A stretch of DNA of 64,000 bases from Neckera pumila (lineage: Eukaryota; Streptophyta; Bryopsida; Hypnales; Neckeraceae): the NCBI GenBank assembly GCA_963969595.1, contig OZ018415.1:20961782-21025781 (forward strand), given 5' to 3'. The translations under genes were made by a program, and so were the position numbers. The notes beneath the pieces are model-generated. The model was given only the letters and a program-made list of their open reading frames with translations, made no database searches and had not been told where the DNA came from. Below are positions 11,937-24,149 of the stretch, one piece after another. Within the stretch, counting starts at the first letter, position 1; each line of letters starts with the position of its first letter.

Positions 11937-14379
11937 TTACATTTGACTTAACTATGACTGGTTGAGCTCCTATTGAGTCTAGTTTACATATTTCACATAG
12001 ATTGTGTTTGCTACTACTACTCAACTTGTATAAAGTGCTTCTTTTTTCATCTTCAATCTCATCCAATGTCCATGAAATAAGTGTTTTATGTTGCAATAAA
12101 AAAAAAATTAAAAGTAGATGGACAATGGAATTTTTAAACATTAATTTGTTGCTTGTTTTTCCACAATTTTTTTGTGTACAAGGTGCATTTGAATTTAAGT
12201 TATTTAAAAAATAAATAAAAATTAGAATACTTGAATTTTGATTAATAAACACTTGTACTTGGATTTCGAATTAGTAATAGTCATCTGACAACCCAATAGA
12301 AGTCAAGTGGCTATAGGGAAAAAAAATCATCAATAAAAAAAATAAACTTCTGGGTCTTTGGAGGGCTGCGGAGCGGCCCTCCAAAGGCCTCAGATTTTCT
12401 ATAATGGCACTTGGACGTCAAGTCAATTCTAACCTCATCTAAATAGGCAACACCAAGGTGTGTAGCAGTAGGAGAACCAACGGACAGACAACATCTACCA
12501 CTACAACTTCAGAGTTCTTGACAATAGAGGTGGATCAAACACAGAGCTACGGTAGCTACTTGAACACCGTAGGCAAGATTTGAATGCTAGACACTAAGAT
12601 ATAGCAACATCTTCTAGAAGCCCACAGACGTAGAATTTGGCTACAAAAGTAAGACAGGGCACCAAATGCACGTTCATAGGCAAAGCACAAAGGCAAGTAT
12701 CAATACTGTACCAGCTGTGAATGATTTATTGCGAGCAACCACAAGTAGAAAAATCACGACCAAGCAATGAAAATCAATTGTTTCTTGTTGTTTGAAGCAT
12801 TATAATGACCGGTTAGTTGAAGTCAATAAATAGCCGCTCAATTTCTGTTGATTTTAATAGTACAATGACCATAGCAACAGACTTTTCAAGAATTTGGAAT
12901 CTTTTTGGAATCTTTTTGAAGTTGTTTGAAATCTTTTTAGAATCTTTGGAATCTTCTTAGTACAATTTATAATGTTTTGAAACGTTTTTGTTTCATTGCA
13001 ATAGGGCTAGGTCAACACATTGATGCCAAATAACTAATGAACCTTTTAGGCCTGGAAGAATTGGATTTCAATCTAATTTTCTTATTTGAGGCAAGCCCTT
13101 CTCATTGCAAAATTTATTGAATACAATTCTTGTAAATTTTTTACCAAAGGTGTTTCACTACTAGATGAATGCCTAAAACATTTAGACCAATCTAAGATGC
13201 AATAAAAAAGTTATGCCTCAAAAAATTGTTTTTTTTAGTAACGGGCAGTTTTAGCGAGCCATCACAAATAAATCCAATTGGTCTGAAATTCTTCATACAT
13301 ACTTTCAACAAGATTATTAATAGAATCCAAAAAATTGAAAGGCATATAAACACACAATTTTGACTTACAAGTGTTTTAAATAATTTTTTCTCATTTGGGC
13401 ACCATTTAACTCCTAAATGAAATTGTTGCTTTTAGGCAAGTCGTGAAACCTAAAACAAAGCTAAAATCTTCATTCATATTTATTCATTAACAAATTCAAC
13501 TATAGGATCCCATATTGCACTTATTAAAATAGAACTTCCTAAAAATTAAAAAAAAAAGAAATCTTACCAATTGCAAGATCATGTTGCTTGGATTTCAAAC
13601 AAAAATGTTTTCAATTCTTCTCAAATCGTTAGATTTCATCTTTCAAATTTTTAAGAGAAAAATATCTACATTTTATTCTCAACAACATTGTATGTTGAAG
13701 AAATAAATAGGAAATATATGTATGTATATATATATATAAAATTTTAACAAAAAACATTTCATATTTATGCTTGAAAAAATTAGTAAGTAGAAAGAAGTTG
13801 AGTATTATTTTAAATACAAAATTGTTAAGAATTAAGTTATGGAATTGAAACATTCTAATGCCAATGGTTGCAATATTGTAATAAATAGTCTACATTCAAT
13901 GCTTATATTTTTTTATAAATACTGAAAATTGAATTAAATAAAAGAACTTCAATATTTATTTCATAATAGAAATTCCAAAATTGTCTGCAAATTAAAATTC
14001 CTCATAACTTTCATCTTGTTAGTCTAAATGGAGTAAATCAAAGCTTTTGTTGTAAATGAAAATCTGGAATACTAAGTTGAAATTTTTCTTCTTAGAAAAA
14101 TGATTTTTTTTGAGTTGCCCGAGTTGCCTACCAAGCTATTCCTTGACGACATGTGTGAAAATTTTAAAGAAAAAAGTTTAAACCTTTGTCTGTAGCAAAC
14201 TATCAATAATCACTAGGTTACCAAAAATTCTATTTGGTTTTTTAGGATTGGAACACCATGGTTGGAATTCTATGTATAATAAAAATATATATTTTTAACT
14301 TAATCATTAAAATTTGGTGATTTTGACTTTGGCGGTCATTTTAGATTAGAAGAGTAATTTTTCTAAGAAAACTTTGAGC
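11937..14379. other. AT-rich intergenic; gag-like trace at 12400-12800
   Basis: At 12400-12800 composition is more balanced. Near 12690-12760 a + strand frame reads KGKYQYCTSCE-stop-FIASNHK, then NHDQAMK, a possible decayed CCHH/zinc-knuckle-like site as in retroelement gag or plant zinc-finger proteins. The repeated words GGAATCTTTTTG/GAAGTTGTTTG occur at 12890-12960, and an (AT)n tract lies at 13719-13737. No intact gene. Confidence 0.25.
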
Positions 14380-14660
14380 TAAACAAAGATGCAAAATCAT
14401 GTTAAATTTCATCTTCAATAATTCGTTTGAGATTTGAGCTTCCAATCAAGTTATAAACAAGTTTCAAAGAGGAATCAGAAGGGACATTTTCTTTGACATT
14501 TTCTAACATCCTCTTTGAATTTTGTCAATAACTTTTGATTAAAAAATTCAAAATCACAAATGGATTTTTACAATTGAAATTTAGCTTGATTTTACAAAAA
14601 AATTTAGTTCAAAATTTTCCCAAAAAATAATTTTACTATGTAAAAATGCTCGCCAAAGTC
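14380..14660. repeat. Foldback repeat, family F copy 2 (diverged)
   Basis: Shares the palindromic plan of 11576-11936. TTTGAGCTTCCAATCAAG and CAAGTTTCAAAGAGGAAT on one side of a GGGACATTTTCTTTGACATTTT centre are mirrored by CCTCTTTGAATTTTGTC and AACTTTTGATTAAAAA on the other. The arms are more diverged than in copy 1. Confidence 0.6.
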
Positions 14661-16740
14661 TGATGAGTTAATGAATACCAAATTCTACATGCATAAGTAA
14701 GAAAAAAATCTCAATATTTTACATGTAATTTAAGTGAAGTGTGTTGGATGGAGTTTATACTATCAATAAAAAATATCAACACTTTTTTGTTGATTTGGAC
14801 ACTAATTTTTCTACTAATGAAATAACAAAATGGAAGATCTAATTGACCACCTCGGGTCTTGACTCGTCAACAAGGTTGGGTCTTATTAGTCTTTGAGTGT
14901 GTCTTGGGGTATTTTAGTGTTGCATGCTATATAGAAGGTATTTGCTTTGCGATGCCTTATTTGATAGAAGCAATAATTTTTTTGTAGAAAAGTGAAGATA
15001 GAGCACAATATGTGCACAGTGAAAAAATAAGATTTGGAGGTATTTCTAGTCTCTACTTGTATGTGCACCATAAAGTAATAGCTCTTCCCAGGTGCACAAC
15101 AACAATGAGATTATAAATTGTTTCTATTCTAAAATTGAAATGAGGTGCTACTGTATCCAACATGGATTTCCAAAGAATGTGTGATTCAATAAATCTGTGC
15201 AAAACAACCACTGCTCTGTCTACTCAATTATTAAGTCATAGCCTCAAATAATTCAATGTGAATGCCATTTTAGGCAGCATATGTTCTTAATGTTCCAACA
15301 CTTGTTGCAACATTTTTAAATTTGTGTATATGCATCAAATATTTGTTGAGTTTAATAAGTACTTTTAGTTCTTTATATCCACTTCCCTTTGCATTAAAGC
15401 TTCATTTCTGGTTCATTGCATTTCTTTTGTTAAGCCATGTGGTGCTACCTCTTCTATAAATCTAATAGATTGCATACAAGTTTACATCCTATCCAAAACC
15501 TAGACAAATTGCTAAGAAAATTTCAAATTAAAACCGACCTTACAGCATGCCTATGCGGTAGATTACAAAATCATCATCCACTTCTTCAATTCTACTTCTT
15601 TACTAATGTGGTCAACATCTTTTGGTCACTCTGTTATAAATGAAGAGGCACGACAAATTTTTTTGAAGTAATTCAAATCACTGCCAAGGTGCTAACTACA
15701 CAAACAAATTAGGTCACGTTCATAATAAAATCAAACAAATGCAAGGGAGACAATTGTTTTGAAAAACTCTAAATATAAGAATGAAGTGAAAACTATGCAA
15801 TTTTCAACAATATTTTACAACAATGTAGTATACAAAAACTCTGAAACTACAATTTCAAAGCATGCAATTCAGAAAAAATTGAAAACTAACTTCAAAAATA
15901 CTGACAAGCCTCTTTTTTACCTATACTTCAAGGGAGGAAGATATTGTTAGTAATCACTGTGCACGTTCATTGCAACCTTTTTCCCACGCTCATATTTTAT
16001 TTCTTTCAATTTTAATTGCATGATTTCATAATCGCCCCTAATTCTTTTGCTAATATCTCTACTTTCGTCTATTTTATGGCTAATAGTCTCATTCAATGTA
16101 TTTGAGCTTTGTTCACTTGCAAAGACATTTTTAGCCTTGTATAGTCAGGAAAAATTGTGAATGAATTGTATAGTGATTATCAATTTTCTCTCATCATATC
16201 ATTTCGACTATTTCGTCACATACATTGAAATCAATGTTAACTTTGTAATCATCCAAAACAAATTGACTTCCTTCACTTTTGAACCACTACTTTGGATTGT
16301 CAAGGAACTTTTTTTGCTAGAGAGACTAGGGCAAAAACACCAAACGTATAGGAATTTGAATCCCTATCGTTGAAAAATAAATTACATAAATCTTTGAAAT
16401 CTTGTAAATGTCAAACTGTTGCAAAAGTATTCTTTTTACTCGCATAAGAGGCCAAATTCCATTTTAAATAAACTTTGCACATGTGCTCTTTCCAATCCAT
16501 TTTTACCTGTTGAAAAAGAGATGGTACTAATCTTTTAAACTCCGTGAAAGGCAGAGAGGGAGGCGAATCCCTCTTCACATTAAAACAAACCCGAGTAAAC
16601 AACAAATCAGAAAAAAATAGGAGGCACAATGAATTGCCAAACTCCATCTCCTGAAGTACAGAAAAGTGGTGTCCATTTTGCAACAAAATATAATTCAATG
16701 TTAGCTAGAATTTCTTTGTTTTTGATAACTGAATGGAAAT
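14661..16740. other. AT-rich intergenic, no gene supported
   Basis: Short open frames only (14886-15071, 15437-15643, 15759-15950, 16161-16373, 16411-16698), none with a recognisable motif. The right part (16400-16740) may be the 3' flank or untranslated tail of the minus-strand LINE fragment that follows. Confidence 0.4.
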
Positions 16741-17580
16741 TTTTCTAAGCTGCCATTCCAGCATGTAAAGTAGAAGTCCAAGTCGAACTGATGATTATTT
16801 AATAATAATCTCTTGTTCAGCATAGCGCTTATTACATTTGTCTGTCCAAATGTACCAAATAAGAAAAATTCTCATTAAGTTCCAAGGTTGATATTTATAA
16901 ACATATCTGTTCAAGTCGTCGCCGATTGGAGTATCACAATGATCAAGAAGAGCCTATTGAAGATTGTTGATTTTGCGAGCTCTGGCGGAAATCGCCAAAG
17001 TATTCAATTTTGACCATAAGTCCCGGGTGACCGAACAGTCCCAAAACAAATGAGTCATGGACTCCATGTGATGTGAGTACAATATGTACCCTGTCTGTGA
17101 ATTAGGAATGTGCCACAAGAGCCAATCCCCAGTTACTATACCCCTGTTCAGAGTTTGCTATAAAAACATGGCCTGTTTCTTAGGTCTACTGTTGTGCCAA
17201 AGAAATCTGAAAATCTTGGTGATGTCCGTCTCTATAAATCTTCGATTCACAAGTTCTTGCACATTGACCGGTCTCTCTCTTTTAGCCTTAAGTCCTTGTT
17301 TGTATCCATTTCTAACTGTATACCCAAAAAATGAAGCCTCCTAAAATTTGTCAATTTTGCCTCAACTCCAATCTTCCGGATCCAATGTAAATTGATGACT
17401 GATCCCTCTTAGAAAGCTCAAACTGAGCTTGGGCTCTTTGGAATCCCTTTTGGATTACATTCCTGAAACAACCTTGAATGAGCATCCTATAGCACGATTC
17501 GAGCCTGTTGCAAACCCCAAAGTGGGTTGCTGAATATTATCTGTCTCTGTGAGGTCCCAATTCGTCATCCAGGACTTACT
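16741..17580 (-). mobile_element. LINE 3' end: zf-RVT-like region, decayed
   Basis: On the minus strand, read from about 17580 down, frames give KIFRFLWHNSRPKKQAMFL, then GDWLLWHIP, ESMTHLFWDCSVTRDLW and, further down, MRIFLIWYIWTDKCNKRYAE. This order (W...P.K...F.W, HLFWDC, iW..rN) is the reverse-transcriptase zinc-binding region at the C-terminus of plant L1-type LINE ORF2. The expected Cys pair is partly lost and several stops interrupt it. It could be the 3' end of the same LINE whose RT lies at 24.2-25.6 kb, or a separate copy. Confidence 0.65.
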
Positions 17581-19320
17581 ATTTTTTTTTTTTTTTTTAT
17601 AGTAAATTTGAATGTATTTTTAGTTACAAAAAGCCCAAAAAAGAGTATAAGACCAAAATAGGTATATCATATGCCAATATAGCATTTGGTCTACTATCAG
17701 TAAGTTGCCCCAATTAAACCCGATTTCTATTTGTAAATAGGTATAACCGGGATTTCACATCATTCGATGGATCTGTAGTAAATAGGACTAGAATCGCCAA
17801 AACCTATGGTGTAAATGACTTTTTAGGTCTAGATTTGGTCTAAAGGAATACCGTTGAGGTTTTGTGTTCATTCTCAAGGATAGATTTCACTTTCTCCATT
17901 CTATCAATGAAATAGCAAAAACCCCAATTGTTAGACTTGCAGAAGTTACAATCGCAAGCCGAACACTTGGGAAGAATCTAGGGATGCAATATGTTGTTCT
18001 TGGGTAGAATTCATGTTTGGAGACCAACAACGAAATTGGTTTGCCAAGATTCTCCCCTACACAGAAGATTCTTTGATTACCGATTTCACAAGGAAAAGAC
18101 AAGAGTTGATTCTCCTATGACCTTTGTGCAAAGTAAGAATATGAGCTTGCACATCCTTTGCGGAATTTCATAAGAGATTCCATAAGAAGATTTGTGGCTT
18201 ATCAAAAATGCCTTCCCAAATAGTCAACCGCCAAAACTTGGGATGAGAAATTTTTGTAAATTATCTAGGTTGCGGTAAAATTTCACTAAAAATTAGACTA
18301 GCTTTTTTTATGCTAATAAGATGCTCCAACAAATTTCAGGGCATTTCGATAGTCAGAAGTGCCCAAACCGGCAAGATTCCTCGACAATTGCCAAATTTAA
18401 AGAATCCGGTGGAATTGATTGGCGTCCTGGAAGCACACAAAATTGGAATAGGGCCGAAGCTAGATCTTTTCTTACTCCCTTAGACCTTCTAAAAAACTTA
18501 GGCTAGTTACTTTTTTTAGAAAAGTCAAATTCCAAAATCTGGTGTTTTATCCTTTTTTGGTGTTCAGTTAGCGCTAAGTATTATTGCATTTTTGAGTTCA
18601 AGTTAGGGGGTAGAAGGCCTACAGAACTAAAAATGGCCTTCTGAAGCCAATGGTGCAATCCATTTGTGATTTGGAATTGTTCTCCAAAAGTTAGAAGTTT
18701 GGACGAGCGTAGAAAGTAAAAAAGTAGAAGATTAGGATGAAAATTTCAAGTGATAAGTTTACTAATAGGAAAAGAGAGGAGGGTGAGCACCCTTGAAAAT
18801 ATTTATAAGGGGCTCACTTTTCTCTCACAAACTCCCTTTGGGTCATTATTTTGGCTTTCAAAACACGTTGGTCCATTTGTTTGGACTTTTTTGACCATTT
18901 TTGAGCCAGAAGTTGTAAACGTGTGTTTTTGGAGCATTTTAAGCTCCATTGTTGCTAATTTTCAAGCTTTTTTTAAAAAACATTGGGGTCCCTTCAAAGA
19001 TTGTCTTTGTTTTCAGATTTTTGATTAAAAATACTAACTTGGCCTTTTGTTATAGCAACTTGAAGTCTATTTTCACTAACCTTTGTACTAATCCTAGATC
19101 CCCCCTCCGCACCTTGGATTATGCCGCTTTGGGGGATATTCTAGTGTTTTCTTTGAGAAATTCGTGTTCTAAAGTCTTCTTGACTAATGTATATTCGAAT
19201 TGTTAGCTATTACTAATCATTGGTACTTTCCTCCATGTTAGTTTGGTGTTTGTTTTAGACCTTGTAGAGTTGTACTAACAGTCCTTCTTTGTAAAGTATT
19301 TGCCCCTAGTGTTGATGATT
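17581..19320. other. Insert-like block starting with a 20-base T run
   Basis: A run of about 20 T at 17582-17600 borders the LINE fragment. On the minus strand it reads as a poly(A) tail, so the block to its right could be a retro-inserted sequence. The interior has short frames (17887-18102 -, 18321-18506 +, 18750-19206 +) without recognisable domains. At 18800-18830 an AATATTTATAAGGGGC followed by a pyrimidine-rich start resembles a TATA box with initiator, but no downstream gene was found. Confidence 0.3.
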
Positions 19321-19329
19321 TCCTACATA

Positions 19330-19628
19330 CGGCGAAGCTTTGATCTTAAGGGTTAGAATTGTTAGCATTTTTGCAAAATTTCCAAACACGGCGAAGCTTT
19401 GATCTTAAGGGTTAGAATTGTTAGCATTTTTGCAAAATTTCCAAACACGGCGAAGCTTTGATCTTAAATGTTAGAACTGTTTAGCATTTTTACAAAATTC
19501 CCAAACACGGCGAAGCTTTGATCTTAAGTGTTATAATTATTTAGCATTTTGGCAAAATTACCAAACACGGCAAAGCTTTGATCTTAAGTCTTAAAAGTTG
19601 TTTAGCATTTTTTGGCAAAATTTCCAAA
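19330..19628 (+). repeat. Five-copy 59-61 bp tandem repeat
   Basis: Units start at 19330, 19389, 19448, 19508 and 19568 with CGGCGAAGCTTTGATCTTAA (CGGCAAAG in the last) and end in TTTGCAAAATTTCCAAACA. The first two are almost identical and divergence rises to the right. Each unit carries an AAGCTT site. No ORF runs through it. Confidence 0.9.
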
Positions 19629-19719
19629 GCAATAGTACCTTATCAAAGTTCCACTTAGTGATGCTTAACTAGAAGTGACTAGGGGGGTCGTTTATATTTG
19701 TGAATTTTGAGTCCAGAAC

Positions 19720-19950
19720 CCCAAATCCAAACCAGCCAGAACCTCCAGAGAACGATTCAGCCAGAACCCCCTTCACCCAAGCACGACCAGGCCGACCGGA
19801 GGAATCCGCCCACTCACGCCGCGCCACGTGCCGGCTGATGGGGCGCTAGAAGGGGCCGGCCAGTCGGCGCAGCACGTGGTGGTGAGGAGGAGGCTCCGAC
19901 TGCTGCTCCCTAGAGGCTCTGATTGCTACTCCCCTGTCCAGGCTTCGAAC
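19720..19950. other. Isolated GC-rich island with two CACGTG motifs
   Basis: A block of about 230 bp with markedly higher GC inside AT-rich DNA. It contains GCCACGTGCCGG and GCACGTGGTGG, both with the CACGTG (G-box) core, plus a GGGGCCGGCC stretch. It has no ORF of note. It could be a displaced promoter, or the GC-rich end of an LTR or other element; the sequence alone does not decide. Confidence 0.45.
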
Positions 19951-21898
19951 TGTTCATCCAGGCTTGACAAAAATTTGAATTTCCTTGGGTGTAAGACTTA
20001 AAAAAATTGGATACTAACAAAGAAAACTCACCCCACAAGGATTTGTAAATGCCATTTGGAATTCTAAAGAGGTGAAAGGTTGCTTGTAGTCAACTAGAAT
20101 TAAGAAATAGAAGTAGGATTAGTAGGAGGAGAATTAAGAAGAAAGAAACTTGGGTGCAACATTTCCATTGCCAAATTTCCAAGTATCATAGTAGCTCCCA
20201 AACACCTCAAGAGATAGAACCACATTGAAAATTGAGAGAGATGAAGTGACAATTTAGGAGTTGGAAGGGAGTTTAGGAAGAGATAGGATTAGGTGGAAAT
20301 CTAGGAAAAACACTTAGAACCATCAAAATTTGGATAGAATAATAATTGACCAAAATGGGATAGGAGTTGAAGAGCCAATTATTATTTAGGAGTTGACTTC
20401 AATTATTTATTCCAAGACTAGTCAACCTTTGGGATATTTAAATAATTGAAGTAGAATAGTTCCAAAAGAAAAGGAAGGAAAAGAAGTAGAAAGAAAAAGA
20501 ACAAGTAGGAAAAAATTAGAAAATTTGTATTAAATACTTAAATTCAAGCAGTGAGCAAAATTCCAAAGTAGCACTCGAAGAAGTCGGGAATATTTGGAGG
20601 AGTTACTCTACAACACGGCAGATGAAGGGCAACTTGAAGTAACTCACTAAACTTTTTCCCTTCTTTTTAATTGTTTAAGTTTGACATTTTTAACAATTAG
20701 CCGAAGTTCAAGACCAATTCAGAGCATCAAGACTAGATCTTTTTTTAAGTTTAGATTTAAAAACTTGTAGATTACAATTAGGGCTTTCCAAAACCATCTC
20801 ATACCTAGGATTTGGAGTTAAACGAGCAAGAAATGGAGGGATGAAGTTTAGAACCTAATTTGGATGAAAAGTGATTAGCAGATCACCAAGAAGAGTTAAA
20901 TTAGGAAGTGTTAACTAGAAGTAACCTAGGTCTCAAAAGTGGAATTAAAAATTAATGATCAAATTGGGGTTAGGAGTAATCAATGGATGACGGTTTGAAC
21001 ACCGATTAGCGGTCAAATTTCATCCATCAATAACTTTTGATAGGATAAGTAGAAAGTCAAGCAAAATAAAAAATTGGAAAGCTTAGGTTAGGCTCTAGAA
21101 GGAACAACTCTAAAAACCTTAAAAAATAGTAACTTACTAAAACTTACTAAAAACCTCAAAGAACAAGGATAGAAAAAATTTGGTTGTTTTAACTCAATCC
21201 AAGGAAGAAGTTAGGATTAGGAATTCAAATTAAGATCCTAAAGTAATCCTAAAATGGCTTGAACATCAAGAAAGACCACAAACCCTAGGTGATATTCATT
21301 GATGAAGTTTGGGTCAAAAAAACCCGGATGAAGTTGACCTAAAATAGTTCATCCAAGTCAAAACGTAGGGTTTAGGTAGGTCTTATTCACTTAAAACTAG
21401 TGTTCAATTTTCAAGTGCAATTGAAATAGGAAACACGACCTAAACCGTGGATGAAGTTTAAATAATCTTAGAAGGGCTAAACTTCATTCATCCATACTTT
21501 TTGCTAAGAAAAGGGCCTAGAGTCGAGTTCTATGTTTTTAGAAATGGCATGACATATTCTATGACTTAGGATAGTTAAAATTGGACTGTAACTAGTTTGA
21601 ATTTGAAACTACCGTTACCTCTTTTTATTGAAGAAGTTAAAATAGAAATCATCAAGTAGTTCAAATCTTTGGTTTTCATGTATATTGTGGATGTTAGAAA
21701 TATAGGAAAAAATATCCATTGTTTGGAAAGCACAATGGATTGGCGCTAAGCACCCGTAGGTTGTATAAAAACCCACACGAAAACTAGAGCCTGATTGTGC
21801 TTGCTTATTTACCAAGGGTGGGTAAATAAATGCTCACAGTCTCTAAAATCAGAATGCCCTTTCCTCTGTCTTGTATAAAACTTATAATTGAGTTGATT
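19951..21898. other. Purine-rich intergenic stretch, nothing recognised
   Basis: A- and G-rich on the + strand (repeated AGGAAGAAAG-type words around 20100-20540), with no long frame. TGATGAAGTT words recur (for example 21300 and 21450). Could be a decayed non-coding retroelement interior, unproven. Confidence 0.3.
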
Positions 21899-22248
21899 CC
21901 CCCATCTAAAATAACATGATAGAAAAAAAAGACAAGTCCTGGGTGCATGTAGCTACACCGCTATCTCCCTGTCCGGGAACACCCTTGGATCCAAAGGTCC
22001 GTGAGACAAAATCTTCAAATGCCTCAGCCTTCCCTTTTTCGTCACCACACCTCTCCAAAGAAGCTTCCTCTGAATATCTAAAATATTGAGTCAATCTACT
22101 TTCCTTAAATCCTATTGATCCTTCACTTGTGTAATCCCTGTTTTTGCCCAAAGATGTAATCTCATATTGGAACCCATCTCCAATGGAATGCCTTCATCTT
22201 CTATAATAAGAGGATTATCAAATAAAAACTGTCTCAAGATATTTTTAG
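21899..22248 (-). mobile_element. LINE ORF2 fragment downstream of RT
   Basis: The minus strand reads DNPLIIEDEGIPLEMGSNMR, then LWAKTGITQVKD, then LLWRGVVTKKGR. This is the plant LINE region between RT and zf-RVT (NPLI..., W...GI..V.D). It ends at 22249 at the TTAA of element A2. Its partner is at 24150, on the far side of A2 and A3, so these two MITEs interrupt the LINE. Confidence 0.6.
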
Positions 22249-23172
22249 TTAACCCCTACAAGACCAAGGCCTTTTTTTTGCCAAAGAACTCTCAAAACTG
22301 CCAATTCTAGAGCAAAGAGAAAAAAAATCTGAAAATTGATTTTTTTACACATTCAACCATTAGATCTTATATCTAACTAGTATGACAATGTGTGGAAAAA
22401 ATTTCAGAATTTTTGACCTTTTAGATTGCAAGATATTTGCGTTCAAAGTGAAAAACACAAGATTTTTAGTACATTGCAGGACTAGATTTTTTGATTTTGA
22501 ACATTTTAACTTAAATTTTTTGCACTATAGAGTTTTGAGTTTTAAATCTTTATAGTCAAGAATTGAGTTGAGAGTCTAGGAAGAAAAAAGGATATTCGAA
22601 AAACCTTAATTTTCATTCTTAAAAAAAGTTGTTAAGTAGAAGATATTACAAGATAGAAGGAAAATCTAAAATCTAAATATCTTTTAGATGGAATTAAAAT
22701 GCACTAATCCCAATGGTGAGATTTTTCTAGCCAAAAAACTAAACCATGTGGAATTTTATTTTTTTTAAATTGCAAAAATTGCATTCCAAAATAATCCTAC
22801 AGTTATTTTTTTCAAGAAGATGCTCTAATTGCCCAAAAAACAAGATTGTCCATAACTTTCTCATAAAAAATCCAAATGAATGAATCAAATTTTCACATAT
22901 AGGCAAAAATATAATCTATAAGGAAAAAAATTTAAAAATAAATTAAATTTTTTGCAAAAATTTTTTGTTGCCCCTCTCTCCTGTTTTGAGCTTATTTGGG
23001 CATAACTTTTGTTTTTGGGCACCGATTGAAAAAAAAATTATATTCCCATGAAGCTTATCAGTGTTTCTATCTTCAAAAAAAGTTTCAAAAAATCACAACA
23101 AAATTCAACCCGTAGGTACCCGCCCAAAATCCCATTTGTCCCTTGAATGGACAATGGTCTTTTAGGGGTTAA
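22249..23172 (+). mobile_element. TTAA-MITE family A, copy A2
   Basis: A 924-bp element from TTAACCCCTACAAGACCA to TGGTCTTTTAGGGG-TTAA, with terminal inverted repeats of about 17 bp and TTAA at both edges. There is no protein-coding frame. The interior resembles A3, A4 and fragments A1 and A5 (shared GGGCACCGATTG, TTATATTCCCATGAAGCTTA and TAAGTAGAAG). It lies within a LINE ORF2 remnant, 47 bp from A3 and in the same orientation. Confidence 0.75.
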
Positions 23173-23219
23173 GGTTGGCTTCTTTTGGTTTAGGTTTCCC
23201 CTCACCGAAATAAAAGCCT

Positions 23220-24149
23220 TTAATCCCTAAAGTCCCAAGGCATTTTTTTGTCAAAAATGACTCAAAATTGCCAGATCTGCTGCATTCATCTAAGAAAAGA
23301 GAAAAAATTATTTTTTTAGAATCTAACCATAGGATCTTATACTTAACTTATCTTTGATCATGTGGTAAAAACCTCATAAAGTTTGAAAATACAGATTAGA
23401 AGATATAGCATTCAAAGTTGGAAAATTTTGATTTTTTGAACACTGACTTGCAATTTCAGAAATGACTTTGACCGCCATTTGTAAAAAAATTTGCACTAAA
23501 AATTTTTAATTTAGTTTTTTTTATATTGAATAATTAAGTTGAGAATCTAAGAAAAAAAATTCCAAAAAATTCCACTTGATTTTCATTCTTTAAAAAATTG
23601 TTAAGTAGAAGTAGGTCCAAGATTGAAAGAAAAACTAAATCGTTAATAACTCTAAGATGGGACTAAAACACTATAATCCCAATGGTGAGATTGTTTTAGG
23701 AAGCAAACTTAGCCTTGTCAAACAATTTTTTTGAAAGACTGTGAAAATTGCATTCAAAAATGAATTTTACAAGTTATTTTTTTAAAAAGATGTTCTAATT
23801 GCCCAAAAAATAAGATTGTCCATATTTTTCACATAACCAATCCAAATGGAATGAATCAAAGCTTCCTATATAGATAAAAACACAATCTATGAGAAAATAA
23901 TTTTTTTAATTTTTTTTAATTTTTTTTGTGTGAGAAGATTTCTGCCTGCCGCACTAAAAAAATGGACCTTTTGTGCCATAACTTTTGCTTCCAGGCATTG
24001 ATTGGAAGAAAATTTATATTTCCATAAAGCTAATGTGTTTTTCTATCTTGACAAAAAATTTCAGAAAATAATGATGAATATTGAAGCTGTAGTAGCCTAC
24101 CCAAAATCTATTTAGTCCTCCAAGGGGACAATGGGACTTTAGAGGTTAA
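23220..24149 (+). mobile_element. TTAA-MITE family A, copy A3
   Basis: A 930-bp element from TTAATCCCTAAAGTCCCAAG to GGGACTTTAGAGG-TTAA, bounded by TTAA. The interior aligns with A4 in reverse orientation, for example GAAGCTGTAGTAGCCTACCC against the complement near 39475. No ORF. It is inserted in the LINE ORF2 remnant directly after the minus-strand coding segment that ends at 24150. Confidence 0.8.

Noticed and set aside
19330..19628. CRISPR-like array
   Set aside because: Units are contiguous with no unique spacers, and the genome is eukaryotic; it is a plain tandem repeat.
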